NCBI RefSeq assembly: GCF_000003815.2
Contig: NC_049984.1
Location: forward strand, 27,332,100-27,396,099
DNA length: 64,000 nucleotides
Origin: Branchiostoma floridae
Taxonomy: Eukaryota > Chordata > Leptocardii > Amphioxiformes > Branchiostomatidae
Reading direction: 5' to 3'
Below, piece by piece: positions 21,538 through 32,064 of the stretch. How positions within the stretch are numbered: position 1 is the stretch's first letter; each line of letters starts with the position of its first letter. The notes under the pieces are model-generated. The model had not been told where the DNA came from, did not search any database, and saw nothing but the letters and a program-made list of their open reading frames with translations. Made by a program: the position numbers and the translations under genes.

Positions 21538-22463
21538 TTTCCCGTGTGTTAGCCGAACGACTGGCCGCCTTCAGAAGGTTCAGGGATGTTGTCGTGAGAC
21601 ACATCCCACACCAGTACTCCTCTGAGATGGAGCAGCCTTTAGAGCAGGTGAGGTTTGCAATGTTCAAATGGGGGACTGTCCGATATGCAAGTTTTGGCTT
21701 TATTGCCTTTATCTATCTTCAAAAGCTGACATCTATCCACAGATCATGCACTCTGTTTTAGACACTTATCATCAATGTTGATACTATGTGCCAGGGTTGT
21801 AGCCAGCCTGGAATCATTTTCAGTCCCCTTGATTTTGAATGGGAATCCTATCGAGCGCCGAAGGCATGGGGTGACGTTGCGCGTCATTTCTATGGGGTCT
21901 GGGTCCCAGAAAATTTTTAAATCAAGACCCTCTGAAACGCTATTTCCTGCATTTTTAGGTGCAAATTTTGCTTGTAGACTAAGCTGTTCAATGGCATCTG
22001 TTTTGGTGAAGAAGAACACATGGGTTTCAGCTTTTTTTATATCTTTACATATCAATTTTTGTCTGTCCCAGGGGACGGAATGGGGGAAACTTTTTTCAGT
22101 CCCCAGCTGCAAAATTCCTTCAAAGGACTGAAGGACAGGTGCTGGCTACAACCCTGCTATGTGCATATCTACATTGTTTTTCTTCCCTCAGCCTTGGTTA
22201 GGACTGCAGTTTAAGAACGACAACAAAAGCAGGGACATGGCAGACATCCATCGCACCATCCAGACCAACTACGTCCCCTCTGAAGTGGACGAGGATGGCA
22301 TCACCCACCTGGTGCAGCCAATTCTGCTGGGAGGAGACTGGCTGTTGGAGGAGAGAGCGGAGGGAAACAAGCCGGCTTTAGGGGCGGTGATACACCCGTA
22401 GAGCGGCTGGAGGGGATGAACCCAAAGTGTGAACTTTGGCACCAGAAGTTGAACCTTGATGAG
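21538..22463 (+). pseudogene. DUF6589-like gene, two exons, frameshifted
   Basis: Exon 1 (21538-21647) reads SRVLAERLAAFRRFRDVVVR, then HIPHQYSSEMEQ, up to a GTGAGG donor. Exon 2 (22192-22463) starts after CCCTCAG in the matching phase: LQFKNDNKSRDMADIHRTIQ, ILLGGDWLLEERAEG; after a frameshift near 22390 it gives VERLEGMNPKCELWHQKLNL. The landmarks RVL...HIPHxYSxEM, KNE/NxxxxxMxxI, GGDxLTxERAxG and RLEGLxPxxxxWH are those of DUF6589-type proteins, multicopy and probably mobile, function unknown. The usual GGDQLT is GGDWLL. The intron hosts a hAT MITE. Confidence 0.6.
21792..22156. mobile_element. hAT MITE, 365 bp, with TSD
   Basis: Ends are CAGGGTTGTAGCCAGC and its reverse complement (16-bp perfect TIR). 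Flanks 21784-21791 and 22157-22164 are both CTATGTGC, an exact 8-bp duplication typical of hAT. It contains no coding capacity. It sits wholly inside the intron of the DUF6589-like pseudogene. Confidence 0.95.
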
Positions 22464-22681
22464 GTCTGTTTATTGACAGTGTGACATGTGGATGTACTTT
22501 GTGCCTATAGACATAGGCAAGTTAAGATTACCCACTTTCGTTTGGCGGTGGACTTAACTTTCTGTGTTGACACCCTGTATTGTTAATAAATAGAAATGCT
22601 GTAATAAAAGAACATGCATCATTTTTTAAAACAAGTTAAAATAACTTTGTCTACAGCCTACATTTTACCTACTCTTTAAAC

Positions 22682-22905
22682 ATGCACCTCCCTTTCCATT
22701 TGGGGGCAGTAGTGTCACTGGCCAGCAGAACAACACTTGGCTGTTTCCTTGATGATCCCAACACGCTTGAATCAAGAAAAGAGGCAGTAGTAGATTTCTA
22801 TGGCATGGGCGGATTTCTTCACCCTTTCCAGAGGACGGGAGTCAGCAAGATGCGGTTTTCTCATGACCGCAAACAACCCTCTAGAGTACCACGAGGAGAG
22901 GTGAG
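22682..22905 (+). other. Exon-like open frame
   Basis: Runs from MHLPFHLGAVVSLASRTTLG through RKEAVVDFYGMGGFLHPFQR to VPRGE and a GTGAG donor. It may be the next exon after the DUF6589-like piece, but I cannot match it to that family. The frame stays open into the intron. Confidence 0.3.
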
Positions 22906-23860
22906 TTATTTCTTTCAAAACAACTGTTTCAGAAGTTTCAAAGGTATCTTTGAATTACGTGTATTTGATAAAGTTATATAAATGCGATGATCACATTAAG
23001 TATTCATCACTTTATAAAGTCTTGTTAAGAGATATGATTAATGTGAAAAAAGTGAATCATTGTTTAGATTGTAGAGTTTAAACATTAGTGGGAAAAAGGA
23101 AAAGGCCTTCATCATCATTTTTATGTCAAACATTTTGAATTTGTGTACTTAACCACATAATGTTCTCCTTGTAATTTAAGGTATTACATGTATGGCAAAA
23201 TTGAAACTTGAAAAGTAGAAGGCACTAACAAAGGCATACATTTTTGTAATCTAAGGGACCTGAGAAGGCTGATCTACATCCCATTCAGCGGGCCCAAAAT
23301 CGGTGACACAGGCTAGGGTAGACCTGAAGGAGATGAGGGATAAAGAAGCCTTGTCATGATTGGGCTCAGGTTCAGGGACAAGGGGTGGAGATAAGCACAG
23401 CAACAGGCCGATGAGTGGGGTAGGGAGATGCCAAATGTTCTGAAGGACACGGTGCTCAACTACAGCGTCCTACACTGGTCCACTTCCAAGGTGAGCTACC
23501 TTAAACTTAATGTGGTTTGAGCAAAATTATTTCTTTTAATGTACAACCAATTGAATGCGAGTTCTTAAAAAGTATTCTAACCCTTACATTCTATCTGAAA
23601 CCTTCCTATATTTCAATTTATATCATAAACCTTGTGTTGCCCTGAATTTGAAAGCCGGGCAGAAACTCCACAACTGTGCATGTTGCTCAAGCAGATGGTA
23701 GTTATGGCATCAAGGAAATCCATGCTTATTGAATAATTCCAAACTATTTTGCAAGAGACAGTATATCTAACATCATTATTTCCCATTTTTTGTCCTTAGG
23801 AAAAGCTCCCATAAGTACTCAAATAGACTAAACAACCTGCATTCCTGTACCATACAAGGA
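22906..23860 (+). other. No clear gene
   Basis: AT-rich. A possible exon ends at a TCCAAG/GTGAGC donor at about 23491 (NVLKDTVLNYSVLHWSTSK). Nothing else is recognised. Confidence 0.4.
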
Positions 23861-23999
23861 TCAACGAGAGATTTCAGGCAAAGCTCCCCTCCTTTGATCA
23901 GCCATCAGGTCCAGCTGAACGTCTAGTCCGTACGAGGGGTATAAGTTTGCTGATCCGGGGATTGACAACACATGCAGGGTCCAAATGCCACACCGGGGG

Positions 24000-24652
24000 A
24001 GGGGGTGAAAGCACATCAATTCTGCACAGCAGCTGAGTAGCAACGAATATCCCCTCATTAATGGTTTATCGGATACAGTGATTCTGATGGCCAATCAGCA
24101 AGGCCCTGTCCCGGCATCCAGTGACTGTCCGCAAATGGACAATGTTGTCTAAATCCATTGGGGGAGATTTTCAGAGTATATGATTCCCTCCAGCCATCCA
24201 TGAAACCTGAGCTTCGCAGCCAATTGGTTTACCTGTACAAGCAGTTTGATCATGGGGAAGATTGCATCATTCCTGTCAATGTTATCTGTGCTCAGAAGCA
24301 ACAAGGTGGAAATGACTGGACTATATGCAGTTGCCAATGCTGTAGCGCTGGCGGAGGAAATTCCATTGTTGTGTTTCAGAAAGGACAGATGAAGCGTCAT
24401 TTCGCGGAATGTCTGGAAAGGAAAGCAATGAAGATGCTCCCACGTGACACCAAAGTAGGCCAGGTAAACATTGTGTCAATCAGCTACCAGTCGACACGAA
24501 TTGTTGTTATGAGCACAGACCAGGCTCACCTATGATCATGTGCAACAGCTGTGCCCAGTGGTACCACTACTCTTGCGTCAGTCTAAGTGACAGTGAAGTA
24601 CATGCCTGGGTCACACAACAGGAAGATCATGTCTGTCCTAAGATGTTCTGAA
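24000..24652 (+). pseudogene. C48 (Ulp1/SENP-like) protease with PHD-like finger
   Basis: In order, across shifting frames: INSAQQLSSNEYPLINGLSD; IHWGEIFRVYDSLQPSMKP; QQGGND followed by GLYAVANAVALAEEIPLLCF; MKRHFAECLERKAMKMLPR; and SPMIMCNSCAQWYHYSCVSL with DHVCPKM. HW carries the catalytic His, QxGxxDCGL the Gln and Cys. C48 enzymes cut SUMO or related tails, and a version fused to a PHD-like finger is common in invertebrate transposon proteins. A 2-bp loss at about 24316-24318 removes the Cys codon, the frame shifts back near 24385, and the finger lacks its last Cys. Clearly dead. Confidence 0.65.
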
Positions 24653-24918
24653 ATCTGGAACAAGGAAGAGTTTGTGTAGAATCAGACTTCAGACAGTGTC
24701 GAGTTAAGTGGTAAGTTGTTGAAGTTACTCTTTTGGTCAGAAACCCAGGGAATCATAATGTACTGAATCAGATGTATGCAACATGATGTTATCTGTAACA
24801 GTTGATAATGCTAAATGTATATTATGTCTGATAATACAATACAAACCGACATAACTCAAGTCAAGACTGTTCAGTTATCATGCTAGCGTCATTATTAGTT
24901 TAGACTCTGGATATTAAA

Positions 24919-25380
24919 ATGAGTCTTGGTATGTTTCAGATAAGCTTCTTTTGCACCCTCCTTGAGCTGGCTGGTAAAATGCCCACTACCAGGCACGACC
25001 CACTGGAACTAGAAGTAACAGACTTCCATTGGGAAAACGAGGAAGAGGAACAGTATAGCCCTGATTATAGCACTGGCAATGACACACATCTTACACACCT
25101 CAAAGGGAGCCCGCACCAGACTCGTCGAGTAGTTTTAGATGATCTTTCCAGACAGTACTTAGCTAACATAAAATACCTTGAAGCTTCTGCACGCCACCCA
25201 AAAACTAACCGAATTTGCGAGTACAGGTGTGAAGAGAAGGAAGCTAAGTCACAGTCCTACAGCATCTCTTCTGTGGTAGCTCACAAAGTGGTGGACCTAC
25301 TGTTCTTTGGTAGAATACAATATTTCCTCTTGGTTGGTAAATGTGAGGTGGCATGTATAAAATGGTACGAGATAGGGTAA
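24919..25380 (+). CDS. Hypothetical protein, 153 codons
   Basis: One of the longest gap-free open frames in the window. An internal TTTCAG acceptor at 24937 suggests that coding starts there. It has an acidic patch (ENEEEEQYSPDYSTGND), a basic linker (SPHQTRRVVLDDLSRQYL), a Cys pair (ICEYRCEEKE) and a hydrophobic end. I do not recognise it. It follows the C48 relic by 270 bp on the same strand and could be a further exon of that gene. Confidence 0.3.
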   Translation: MSLGMFQISFFCTLLELAGKMPTTRHDPLELEVTDFHWENEEEEQYSPDYSTGNDTHLTHLKGSPHQTRRVVLDDLSRQYLANIKYLEASARHPKTNRICEYRCEEKEAKSQSYSISSVVAHKVVDLLFFGRIQYFLLVGKCEVACIKWYEIG

Positions 25381-26099
25381 CAAGACGAAGAGACAGGGCT
25401 ATGGAAGGTTGAAGTGGGTTGTGACATGCAGAACGTGATCAGCCCATTTCAACATTTTGACGCCATCACAAGGCCTTTCGTCCACAGCCTTGTAGGCACC
25501 ACCATGTGGATACTGGACTGCCATACCTATGACCTGCACTAGCTCCAGTGTTCCTCCATAAGTATTCGCTGTTCAGCAATTGTATTTGTAACATGTATGT
25601 ATTCTTCTCTCCCAGGGTTAGAATACTGATGTAATTACATAGGTGACCTCCTTTGGTCACGCCAAAACTGATTCACCATCATAATCGGTCGATGACGGCG
25701 CTATACCGCCCCTTACGGAGAGACTATTACCATTTTTGAGGCGGTATCTCACTAGACTTGCGCTTTCTGTTCTTTTGCCTGATATCAAATTGTGACATCG
25801 GTTAGAAACTGCGAACTCTTGCTTTCCAGATGTCCACACTAAATTGCTAATGTACCTGGAACTTGGAGATACCGCGTAACAACTTCGTGTAACAACTAGG
25901 ACTCTGCCTGGGAGGGTACAGCGCTTGAAAATGATTAGTGAAGGACATTAACTGTGATTCTGGACCAACCAGTCTCATTTTGTAATTCCCCGTGGGGTTA
26001 GGGATGACAGAGACAGATTACAAAGGGTCAGTCTCATCTTGGCTCTCAATCAGAGAGGTTCGAGCGACTCGAGGAAGGGAGTACTAGTTCATTGCCGAG
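25381..26099 (+). other. No gene seen
   Basis: Short frames only, with no motif. Confidence 0.45.
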
Positions 26100-26105
26100 T
26101 TAGTG

Positions 26106-26285
26106 ATGGATCCCGACGAGTACGAAGCTATCAAGAACTTCATCTTGTCGGGCAACGTGAAATTCCCTGGAAATGTGGGCACTAAGAACAAGAAGGAATC
26201 CTTTCGTAGAAGGGCTAAGACGTTCTGCTTGGATGGTAAGTGTTGCATTTCCCGAACACATGCAAGAAGAACGTTGACGTTGTAA
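26106..26285 (+). pseudogene. Integrase-associated N-terminal exon (GIN1/KRBA2-like)
   Basis: ATG GATCCC at 26106 opens MDPDEYEAIKNFILSGNVKF, then KNKKESFRRRAKTFCLDGK, to a GTAAG-like donor (GATG/GTAAGTG) at about 26236. GIN1/KRBA2-type and Gypsy/Ginger integrases have the same opening: xxIxxFLxxGxxPxxxxKxxKxxxRRxAKxFxLxxGxLxxK. This N-terminal piece precedes the zinc-binding HHCC and DDE core, which are not seen downstream, so it is a stray exon. Medium to low certainty because the stretch is short. Confidence 0.4.
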
Positions 26286-26537
26286 AGTTGAATGCATTCA
26301 TTCCTCATCTTTCACACCACGCAGCCGTCCCTCAGTAAGACGTCTGAGGCAGCTTAGTTCCCGTTTATAAATAAATAAGTAAACAGTAAAAAAGTATTGT
26401 TACAATAGGGTCGCCCTGTTACTCTGTGACATCTGCAGAATGCCGGCTACCTGGTTTGTTGCTGTGGGCCTTCGTACTTTTAGGCCACGCCCACCGTGAA
26501 AGGGGAACGATTTTTCTGGGGTACGCTCATTCCTTTA

Positions 26538-26748
26538 ACACAGGCAAGAGGAGGCGAGAGTGGCCGTGTGCAGGGAAGAGGCGGCGAGGTTTCCGTTGGC
26601 CGTGAGCAGAGTGGCCGTGGGCAGAGAGCTGGAGGTCGAGGAGGTCGACGAATACATAACACAGGATGAAGAGAGTTTTGATATCTTCATCGATGAGCAG
26701 ACTGTGCTGTTGAATCTTGTAAATGCAGAGTTAGACTTCGTTAACTGA
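26538..26748 (+). other. RGG-box or acidic exon (two competing frames)
   Basis: A purine-rich stretch after TTTAACACAG. One frame gives ARGGESGRVQGRGGEVSVG, then RGQRAGGRGGRR, an RGG-box (RNA-binding type), ending soon after. The other stays open to 26748 and gives acidic ELEVEEVDEYITQDEESFDI, then EQTVLLNLVNAELDF. Which one is coding cannot be told. Confidence 0.3.
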
Positions 26749-27189
26749 GTAGAGTGAGTCGGCCGAACCAGAGCCGTAAAGACAATTTTTATACAGTCTG
26801 TTAAGTTTTAAAACTATTTCTATTGTATCCATGGTACGTTGCTGTACTTTAAGTCTTTGTATCGCTCTGGGATAACTCAAAATAGATCTCATGTATCGAC
26901 AAATAACCTATCTCAACTTCTGTAGCTTTTCGGACAGTAATCTTGTGTTGTATCACACCCACGCCCCTATGCACGCTTATCTTCGGACGTATATGCACTC
27001 GTATGCACGTCAGTATAGCATTTCGGATAGTGGTACAGAGTTCCGTCAGTTTTTCATTTTACGTCGTACCAGAATAAACCCGTCTTCTGCACCAGAGAAT
27101 ATCGAATACAGCATGTCATTATTAACTCATTTAGTAAGCTTTCCCTGCCCCTTTTGCTCTTTCATTCATTCATTCCTCTGGCTGCGGTG

Positions 27190-27444
27190 CTGAAGCTCAT
27201 CGCCACCGATATGGAAGTGAAAGAGTCGGTGGAGGCGTTGTTGAGGTCCGAAGCTGAGCACGCCGAGGTGTGTGAGCAAATGGAGGATGTGCCCTCGGGT
27301 AGGGAGGAGGAAACCATGGATAACAGCGCAGAAGTCCGCTGCGGCCGACAACGAGTTGAACGTTTGTCATTTCAGCTGTCTGTACCGAGGTACCAAAAGA
27401 AAGAACCCAGGAAGGTCTGTAATGATTTATGTCTAATCGCCTAG
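27190..27444 (+). other. Charged exon with a VERLSF motif (DEK-like?)
   Basis: The frame reads LKLIATDMEVKESVEALLRS, EMEDVPSG-like acidic residues, and then GRQRVERLSFQLSV, YQKKEPRK and a GTCTGT donor. GxRxRKxVERLSF is a motif of the chromatin protein DEK and of DEK-like sequences in invertebrate repeats. That is a short match, so the call is weak. Upstream 26891-27190 has no motif. Confidence 0.3.
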
Positions 27445-27963
27445 TCACAATCGTGACACAGGCACACATTCATTTACGTACCTATAATGGGATGAAAGTT
27501 TAACAATGTGGGATTTGAGTAGACTTTTGTATATTTCAACTTAGTTTGTGAGCACTGACTCAATATGTCGTGAAGGTCTGAGTAAGGATGTCTTCAATTC
27601 CCAGCTAACTATAGCCAAGACGGTAATGACGGCATTCTGGTAAAGTATAAAACTTCATTTCCCACAGTCGAGACACCACAACATTGATGGAAAAAAGCTG
27701 ACATCAATTTAATGCAAGTGGGTGGAGTCCAGAAGTCCCATCTATGAATCAATTAGAATCAAAATTTATTTTATTTATATATAAAATTTATATGAATCTA
27801 AATAATTCAAGGGATAGTAAACAGTAGATAAAGACATAAGTAGTTGTTAACGAGTTGTTTTCCGGTTGGTTCAAGTTCTGATCGGCTGTTCATGATTGTT
27901 TTGATATGTTTTTGCGGTTTCGAGTTGTTTTCGGTTTTAGTGACACCGATGTCTGGTGCATGA

Positions 27964-28440
27964 AGGTCTCAGAACACAGTTTTTCGGGTATGGGGATTTA
28001 CATGGTTAAGGACCCCAAAGTGAGGTGGTTCGACGACTCAAAACCTATAGTAGGGTGCAGATACAATTCACAAGAATTTAGTATGTTGAAGTTGAGGGTA
28101 CAAGCTACAAAATATCTGAAGATGAGCATAGATTTGCCGGCTCGTTTTTCTATAACAGACACTTTGATTTGAGCCCCAGCGGAGGTCATGGAACTGCAGG
28201 CGGCGAACAGGAAGTGCCGGTAACATATCAAGGCGCAAATTCCCGCCGGCCGAAAAAGCGACGTAATCCAACTTATACAGTATGAACGCCGATGTATTCC
28301 TCTACTATTCACCACAGATTCCACCTCGCTGTCGTGCACGGAAGAATAAATACGGCCTTTGCAAGTACCGCGATGCACTATTTTAACCCGAACTACTTTT
28401 GGGGACGGGGGTCGCGGATAATTACTGTGTTATGAGACCT
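27964..28440. repeat. Block A (477 bp), left copy
   Basis: Starts AGGTCTCAGAACACAGT and ends with the reverse complement of AGGTCTCATAACACAGT: a 17-bp terminal inverted repeat with one mismatch, suggesting a MITE-like unit. A second copy at 29452-29928 looks identical apart from the last base. No target-site duplication was recognised. The sense-strand frame across it is not gene-like. Confidence 0.8.
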
Positions 28441-28441
28441 T

Positions 28442-28946
28442 AAGCCAACTTGACCTTGGATTTCTTTACGTTCATACAATAAAACTAGTCAAGATACAAA
28501 ACCGTACCAAATTTTAGAGCAGAAATCCAAATGGTTCCTGAGATATGGCCAACTTTGCACTTTGGCGCCTAGCACAGGTGTCGGCACTGTACAAGGACTA
28601 TCTGAGGGGCCGCTAATTGGTCTCATTATCTCAACAAACTTGATATTCTGGTTGACTTTTTCTGTTATAAGGAGCTTGCCAGACCACATTCTACCGTTCT
28701 GAGTGATTGGGGTTGGGGGTTTGTCTTTTTTAGGGCGGAAAAAGGGGGGGGGGGAGTCGAGCGGGCTTTAGACCGCACTAAGTCCTATACTTAAGCATAG
28801 GGAACGGCCTAGGCGGCCGTTGCCATGGTAACGGCGGGTCAGACGGTAACGAAAATGTTACAGTTCAAGTCAGCCGAGGTCAATTACCAACATATCGGTC
28901 AAATTTGATGTGCTTGTCCGTCCCTGGGGAATTCACGCTGTGGATG
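28442..28946. repeat. Block B (505 bp), copy 1
   Basis: Runs from AAGCCAACTTGACC to CACGCTGTGGATG. It is repeated directly next door at 28947-29450 with only a one-base difference seen (11 G against 10 G in a homopolymer). It contains an antisense 66-codon frame and an RFX-type X-box palindrome. It is not a known gene. Confidence 0.9.
28819..28832. promoter_or_regulatory. X-box (RFX-type) palindrome
   Basis: GTTGCCATGGTAAC fits the RFX X-box half-site arrangement (GTTGCC and GGTAAC meeting at the centre). It is repeated at 29323-29336 in block B'. Sequence match only; there is no evidence of use. Confidence 0.4.
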
Positions 28947-29450
28947 AAGCCAACTTGACCTTGGATTTCTTTACGTTCATACAATAAAACTAGTCAAGAT
29001 ACAAAACCGTACCAAATTTTAGAGCAGAAATCCAAATGGTTCCTGAGATATGGCCAACTTTGCACTTTGGCGCCTAGCACAGGTGTCGGCACTGTACAAG
29101 GACTATCTGAGGGGCCGCTAATTGGTCTCATTATCTCAACAAACTTGATATTCTGGTTGACTTTTTCTGTTATAAGGAGCTTGCCAGACCACATTCTACC
29201 GTTCTGAGTGATTGGGGTTGGGGGTTTGTCTTTTTTAGGGCGGAAAAAGGGGGGGGGGAGTCGAGCGGGCTTTAGACCGCACTAAGTCCTATACTTAAGC
29301 ATAGGGAACGGCCTAGGCGGCCGTTGCCATGGTAACGGCGGGTCAGACGGTAACGAAAATGTTACAGTTCAAGTCAGCCGAGGTCAATTACCAACATATC
29401 GGTCAAATTTGATGTGCTTGTCCGTCCCTGGGGAATTCACGCTGTGGATG
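28947..29450. repeat. Block B' (504 bp), copy 2
   Basis: Tandem direct copy of 28442-28946. It leads straight into block A' with the junction GTGGATGA/AGGTCTCAG. Confidence 0.9.
29323..29336. promoter_or_regulatory. X-box (RFX-type) palindrome, second copy
   Basis: Same 14-mer as at 28819, carried by the duplicated block B'. Confidence 0.4.
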
Positions 29451-29451
29451 A

Positions 29452-29928
29452 AGGTCTCAGAACACAGTTTTTCGGGTATGGGGATTTACATGGTTAAGGA
29501 CCCCAAAGTGAGGTGGTTCGACGACTCAAAACCTATAGTAGGGTGCAGATACAATTCACAAGAATTTAGTATGTTGAAGTTGAGGGTACAAGCTACAAAA
29601 TATCTGAAGATGAGCATAGATTTGCCGGCTCGTTTTTCTATAACAGACACTTTGATTTGAGCCCCAGCGGAGGTCATGGAACTGCAGGCGGCGAACAGGA
29701 AGTGCCGGTAACATATCAAGGCGCAAATTCCCGCCGGCCGAAAAAGCGACGTAATCCAACTTATACAGTATGAACGCCGATGTATTCCTCTACTATTCAC
29801 CACAGATTCCACCTCGCTGTCGTGCACGGAAGAATAAATACGGCCTTTGCAAGTACCGCGATGCACTATTTTAACCCGAACTACTTTTGGGGACGGGGGT
29901 CGCGGATAATTACTGTGTTATGAGACCA
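29452..29928. repeat. Block A' (477 bp), right copy
   Basis: Direct copy of 27964-28440. The four blocks together make A-B-B'-A' over about 1.97 kb. Flanking single-copy sequence starts at GTCTGGTGC on the left and ATAAATCCACC on the right. Confidence 0.8.
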
Positions 29929-30280
29929 TAAATCCACCATGTTAGAACGTGTCATTCCTTTTTATTGGCCAATTCCCTTACTAACCATTAGTTATAAACT
30001 TTGTTTGTGTTGGCAGGTTAAAATCATGACTTCATTGGTTTTGCTAGCTAATGTTGTATATCCCCTAAACCTCAATGAAGCAGTTTTATGTTTTGCAGTA
30101 TGAAGCCACAGGGTGTCTTGATGTATAAGACGCTTGTGTTGATACCTATGACTGGATTATAAGGATTGACCTTGCCATGAGGTAATGGAAATTTCTAGCC
30201 ACAATGACACACTGTTCTTATAATAACACGGGGGTTAGAGAGAAGTACTATTTATAACAGGACTGTTTCTTTTCTTGTAG

Positions 30281-30627
30281 CTAAACAGGTCCATAAAGCT
30301 GACTGAGGTGGACTTGGATGGACGGAAGACGCACGTCATTGCCATTCACATCGACACCTTCTATGAGCTGGCCCGAGATAACTTACAGAACATCAGCCGG
30401 GTAGAGCTGGAGACAGGACTGAAGGACACCTGGACAAGCCCTCAGAGGAGAAGATCACCTTTCACCTGGACAAGCCCTCAGAGAAGGACACCATCACAGA
30501 GGACACGCCCTCAGAGGAGATGGACACCGTCTCCAAGGACATGCCCTCAGAGGAGGACACCATCACTCCTTATCTTCAAAGGTGTATTCCATCTTCACAC
30601 CAGGTGCAAAGTGGACGTCCAGACATA
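30281..30627 (+). other. Exon with DxPSEE repeats
   Basis: After a CTTGTAG acceptor the first frame reads LTEVDLDGRKTHVIAIHIDT, then ELARDNLQNISRVELETGL. From 30427 a 30-36-bp repeat (consensus around GACAAGCCCTCAGAGGAG) encodes DKPSEE, DTPSEE, DMPSEE with DTIT between, in one frame; the other frame reads SPQRR repeats and runs to 30628. The repeat continues to about 30567. The family is unknown; it looks like exon sequence grown by minisatellite expansion. Confidence 0.4.
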
Positions 30628-31029
30628 AATATTCACCGGATCAAATTGCTAGTGAGTTTGTTAGAATGTTTTTTATTTTTGAATCTATAAAAGTTTCTAT
30701 GTAATCATCTGCCTCGGTAATTTTTCTCTGTCACAAAACTTTGGACTTAAGCTTTACTTTCTGCCTTGCTACCATACCATCTGCCAGTTTCAATCATTAC
30801 TAAACATCACTGATTAATTTACTCTGTCACTGATTTGGGGGCATGAAACTAAAAGTAAAACAGTCACTAGACACAAAAGTAATGAGATTGTAGTGTTAAT
30901 AGTCTGCACTTACTGATAGATATGAGGAGTGATCAATACGTTCTCGGCCTCACCTTGAAATATGGTAAAAAACTGAGATTTACTGGCATAATTATATAAT
31001 ATGAAGTCTTTTATCAATATCCCCCAAAG

Positions 31030-31575
31030 GAGAATGCTTCCAACCACCCAAAGGGACACCCTGTTCAAGCTGTGTGATACGCTGAAGGACCTAGGGGCCC
31101 CTGCCCAGGACACGAAAAAACTGACAGAGCTGGAGTTGAATGTCCATGTTACATTCAGTCTTCTGGAAAGGGACTTCCCACTGGCTATGAAGGTGAATTC
31201 ACTTAAATGGCATAAAATCAACATTTTCCTGTAAACATTTCGATACTACATGAGAGCTTATAGAATAGAAGACGATGTTTTCCTGACTAAACTTTTTGTA
31301 TTGAAATCCCGATATATAGAAACCACACTGCATATCCCCCGAGCAAAAATGGAGTATGCTATAGCTAGTAAAATTTGTTGAGTATTTTGATGTTGTTAGC
31401 CTCTATGTTTTACTTAATTGTTTTAATGAATGAATTATATTTAGAGACATCGATGTTTCATCTTCCGCACCACATGCCGAACATCATCAGAGTATGGGTC
31501 AGTGACAGCATACTGGATGTTCCCTTCGGAAGGTTTATGCAGTACTTCCTGAGAAAGACGTGTCCTAGTTCCCAG
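31030..31575 (+). pseudogene. DUF4218 (En/Spm-CACTA type transposase) fragment, two exons
   Basis: Exon 1 (31030-31192, CCCAAAG acceptor, GTGAAT donor) reads MLPTTQRDTLFKLCDTLKDL, then LELNVHVTFSLLERDFPLAM. Exon 2 (about 31446-31575, GTAGAC donor) reads MFHLPHHMPN; a shifted frame gives VTAYWMFP, and after another shift RFMQYFLRKTC. The order LP-x-x-x-R-x-x-LxxLCxxFK, LExxxxxxLxxLExxFPPxxF, HLxxHL, YWMYPFERxM is DUF4218, the C-terminal partner of the TNP2 transposase. Two compensating shifts disable it. No TNP2 core was found nearby. Confidence 0.6.
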
Positions 31576-31845
31576 GTAGACTGATGCAGAGACTAGCAAA
31601 TGAACTGTTCACAGGGTGTATTTCATGGCAGTCACGGGAGGCTGGACCTCACAAATCTAGATGTTTCCAGCAGTTTCTCGCACAGCACCTGCTATAGTGG
31701 GGACTAAAACTCTACCAGATGGTAACTGTCGGTTTGATTCCGTTCACTTCACACGTTCGGCGATAGTAGGAAATCTCTCTCCGCAAGGCTCTGTCCCGCA
31801 TACTGGACAAGAGGTAGATGCAAATATTTGATCATGAAATGACAG

Positions 31846-32064
31846 GTTACGGAAGAAGACTACATCCTCAAAGCACCGACGTCGGCAATTTCCCGCCATT
31901 TCGTACCTGTCGTGGAGGAGGCAAAGCAATCCATTACCACGCCTGGAGGAAAGGCAAATCCCATGTCCGATCAGGAATTACTAGATATGTTTGATGGACA
32001 GGTTTGGCGTGAACTTAAGACTGAGGGGAGACTGTGTAGTACCATTCTCAGAGCTGAGAGAACT
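31846..32064 (+). other. Exon-like frame running into a minisatellite
   Basis: After an ATGACAG acceptor: VTEEDYILKAPTSAISRHFV, then GGKANPMSDQELLDMFDG and VWRELK. The 3' end of this frame (from 32011) is the first unit of the 49-bp tandem repeat, so the array probably grew from exon sequence. It may be the last exon of the DUF4218-type gene just upstream. Family not recognised. Confidence 0.35.
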
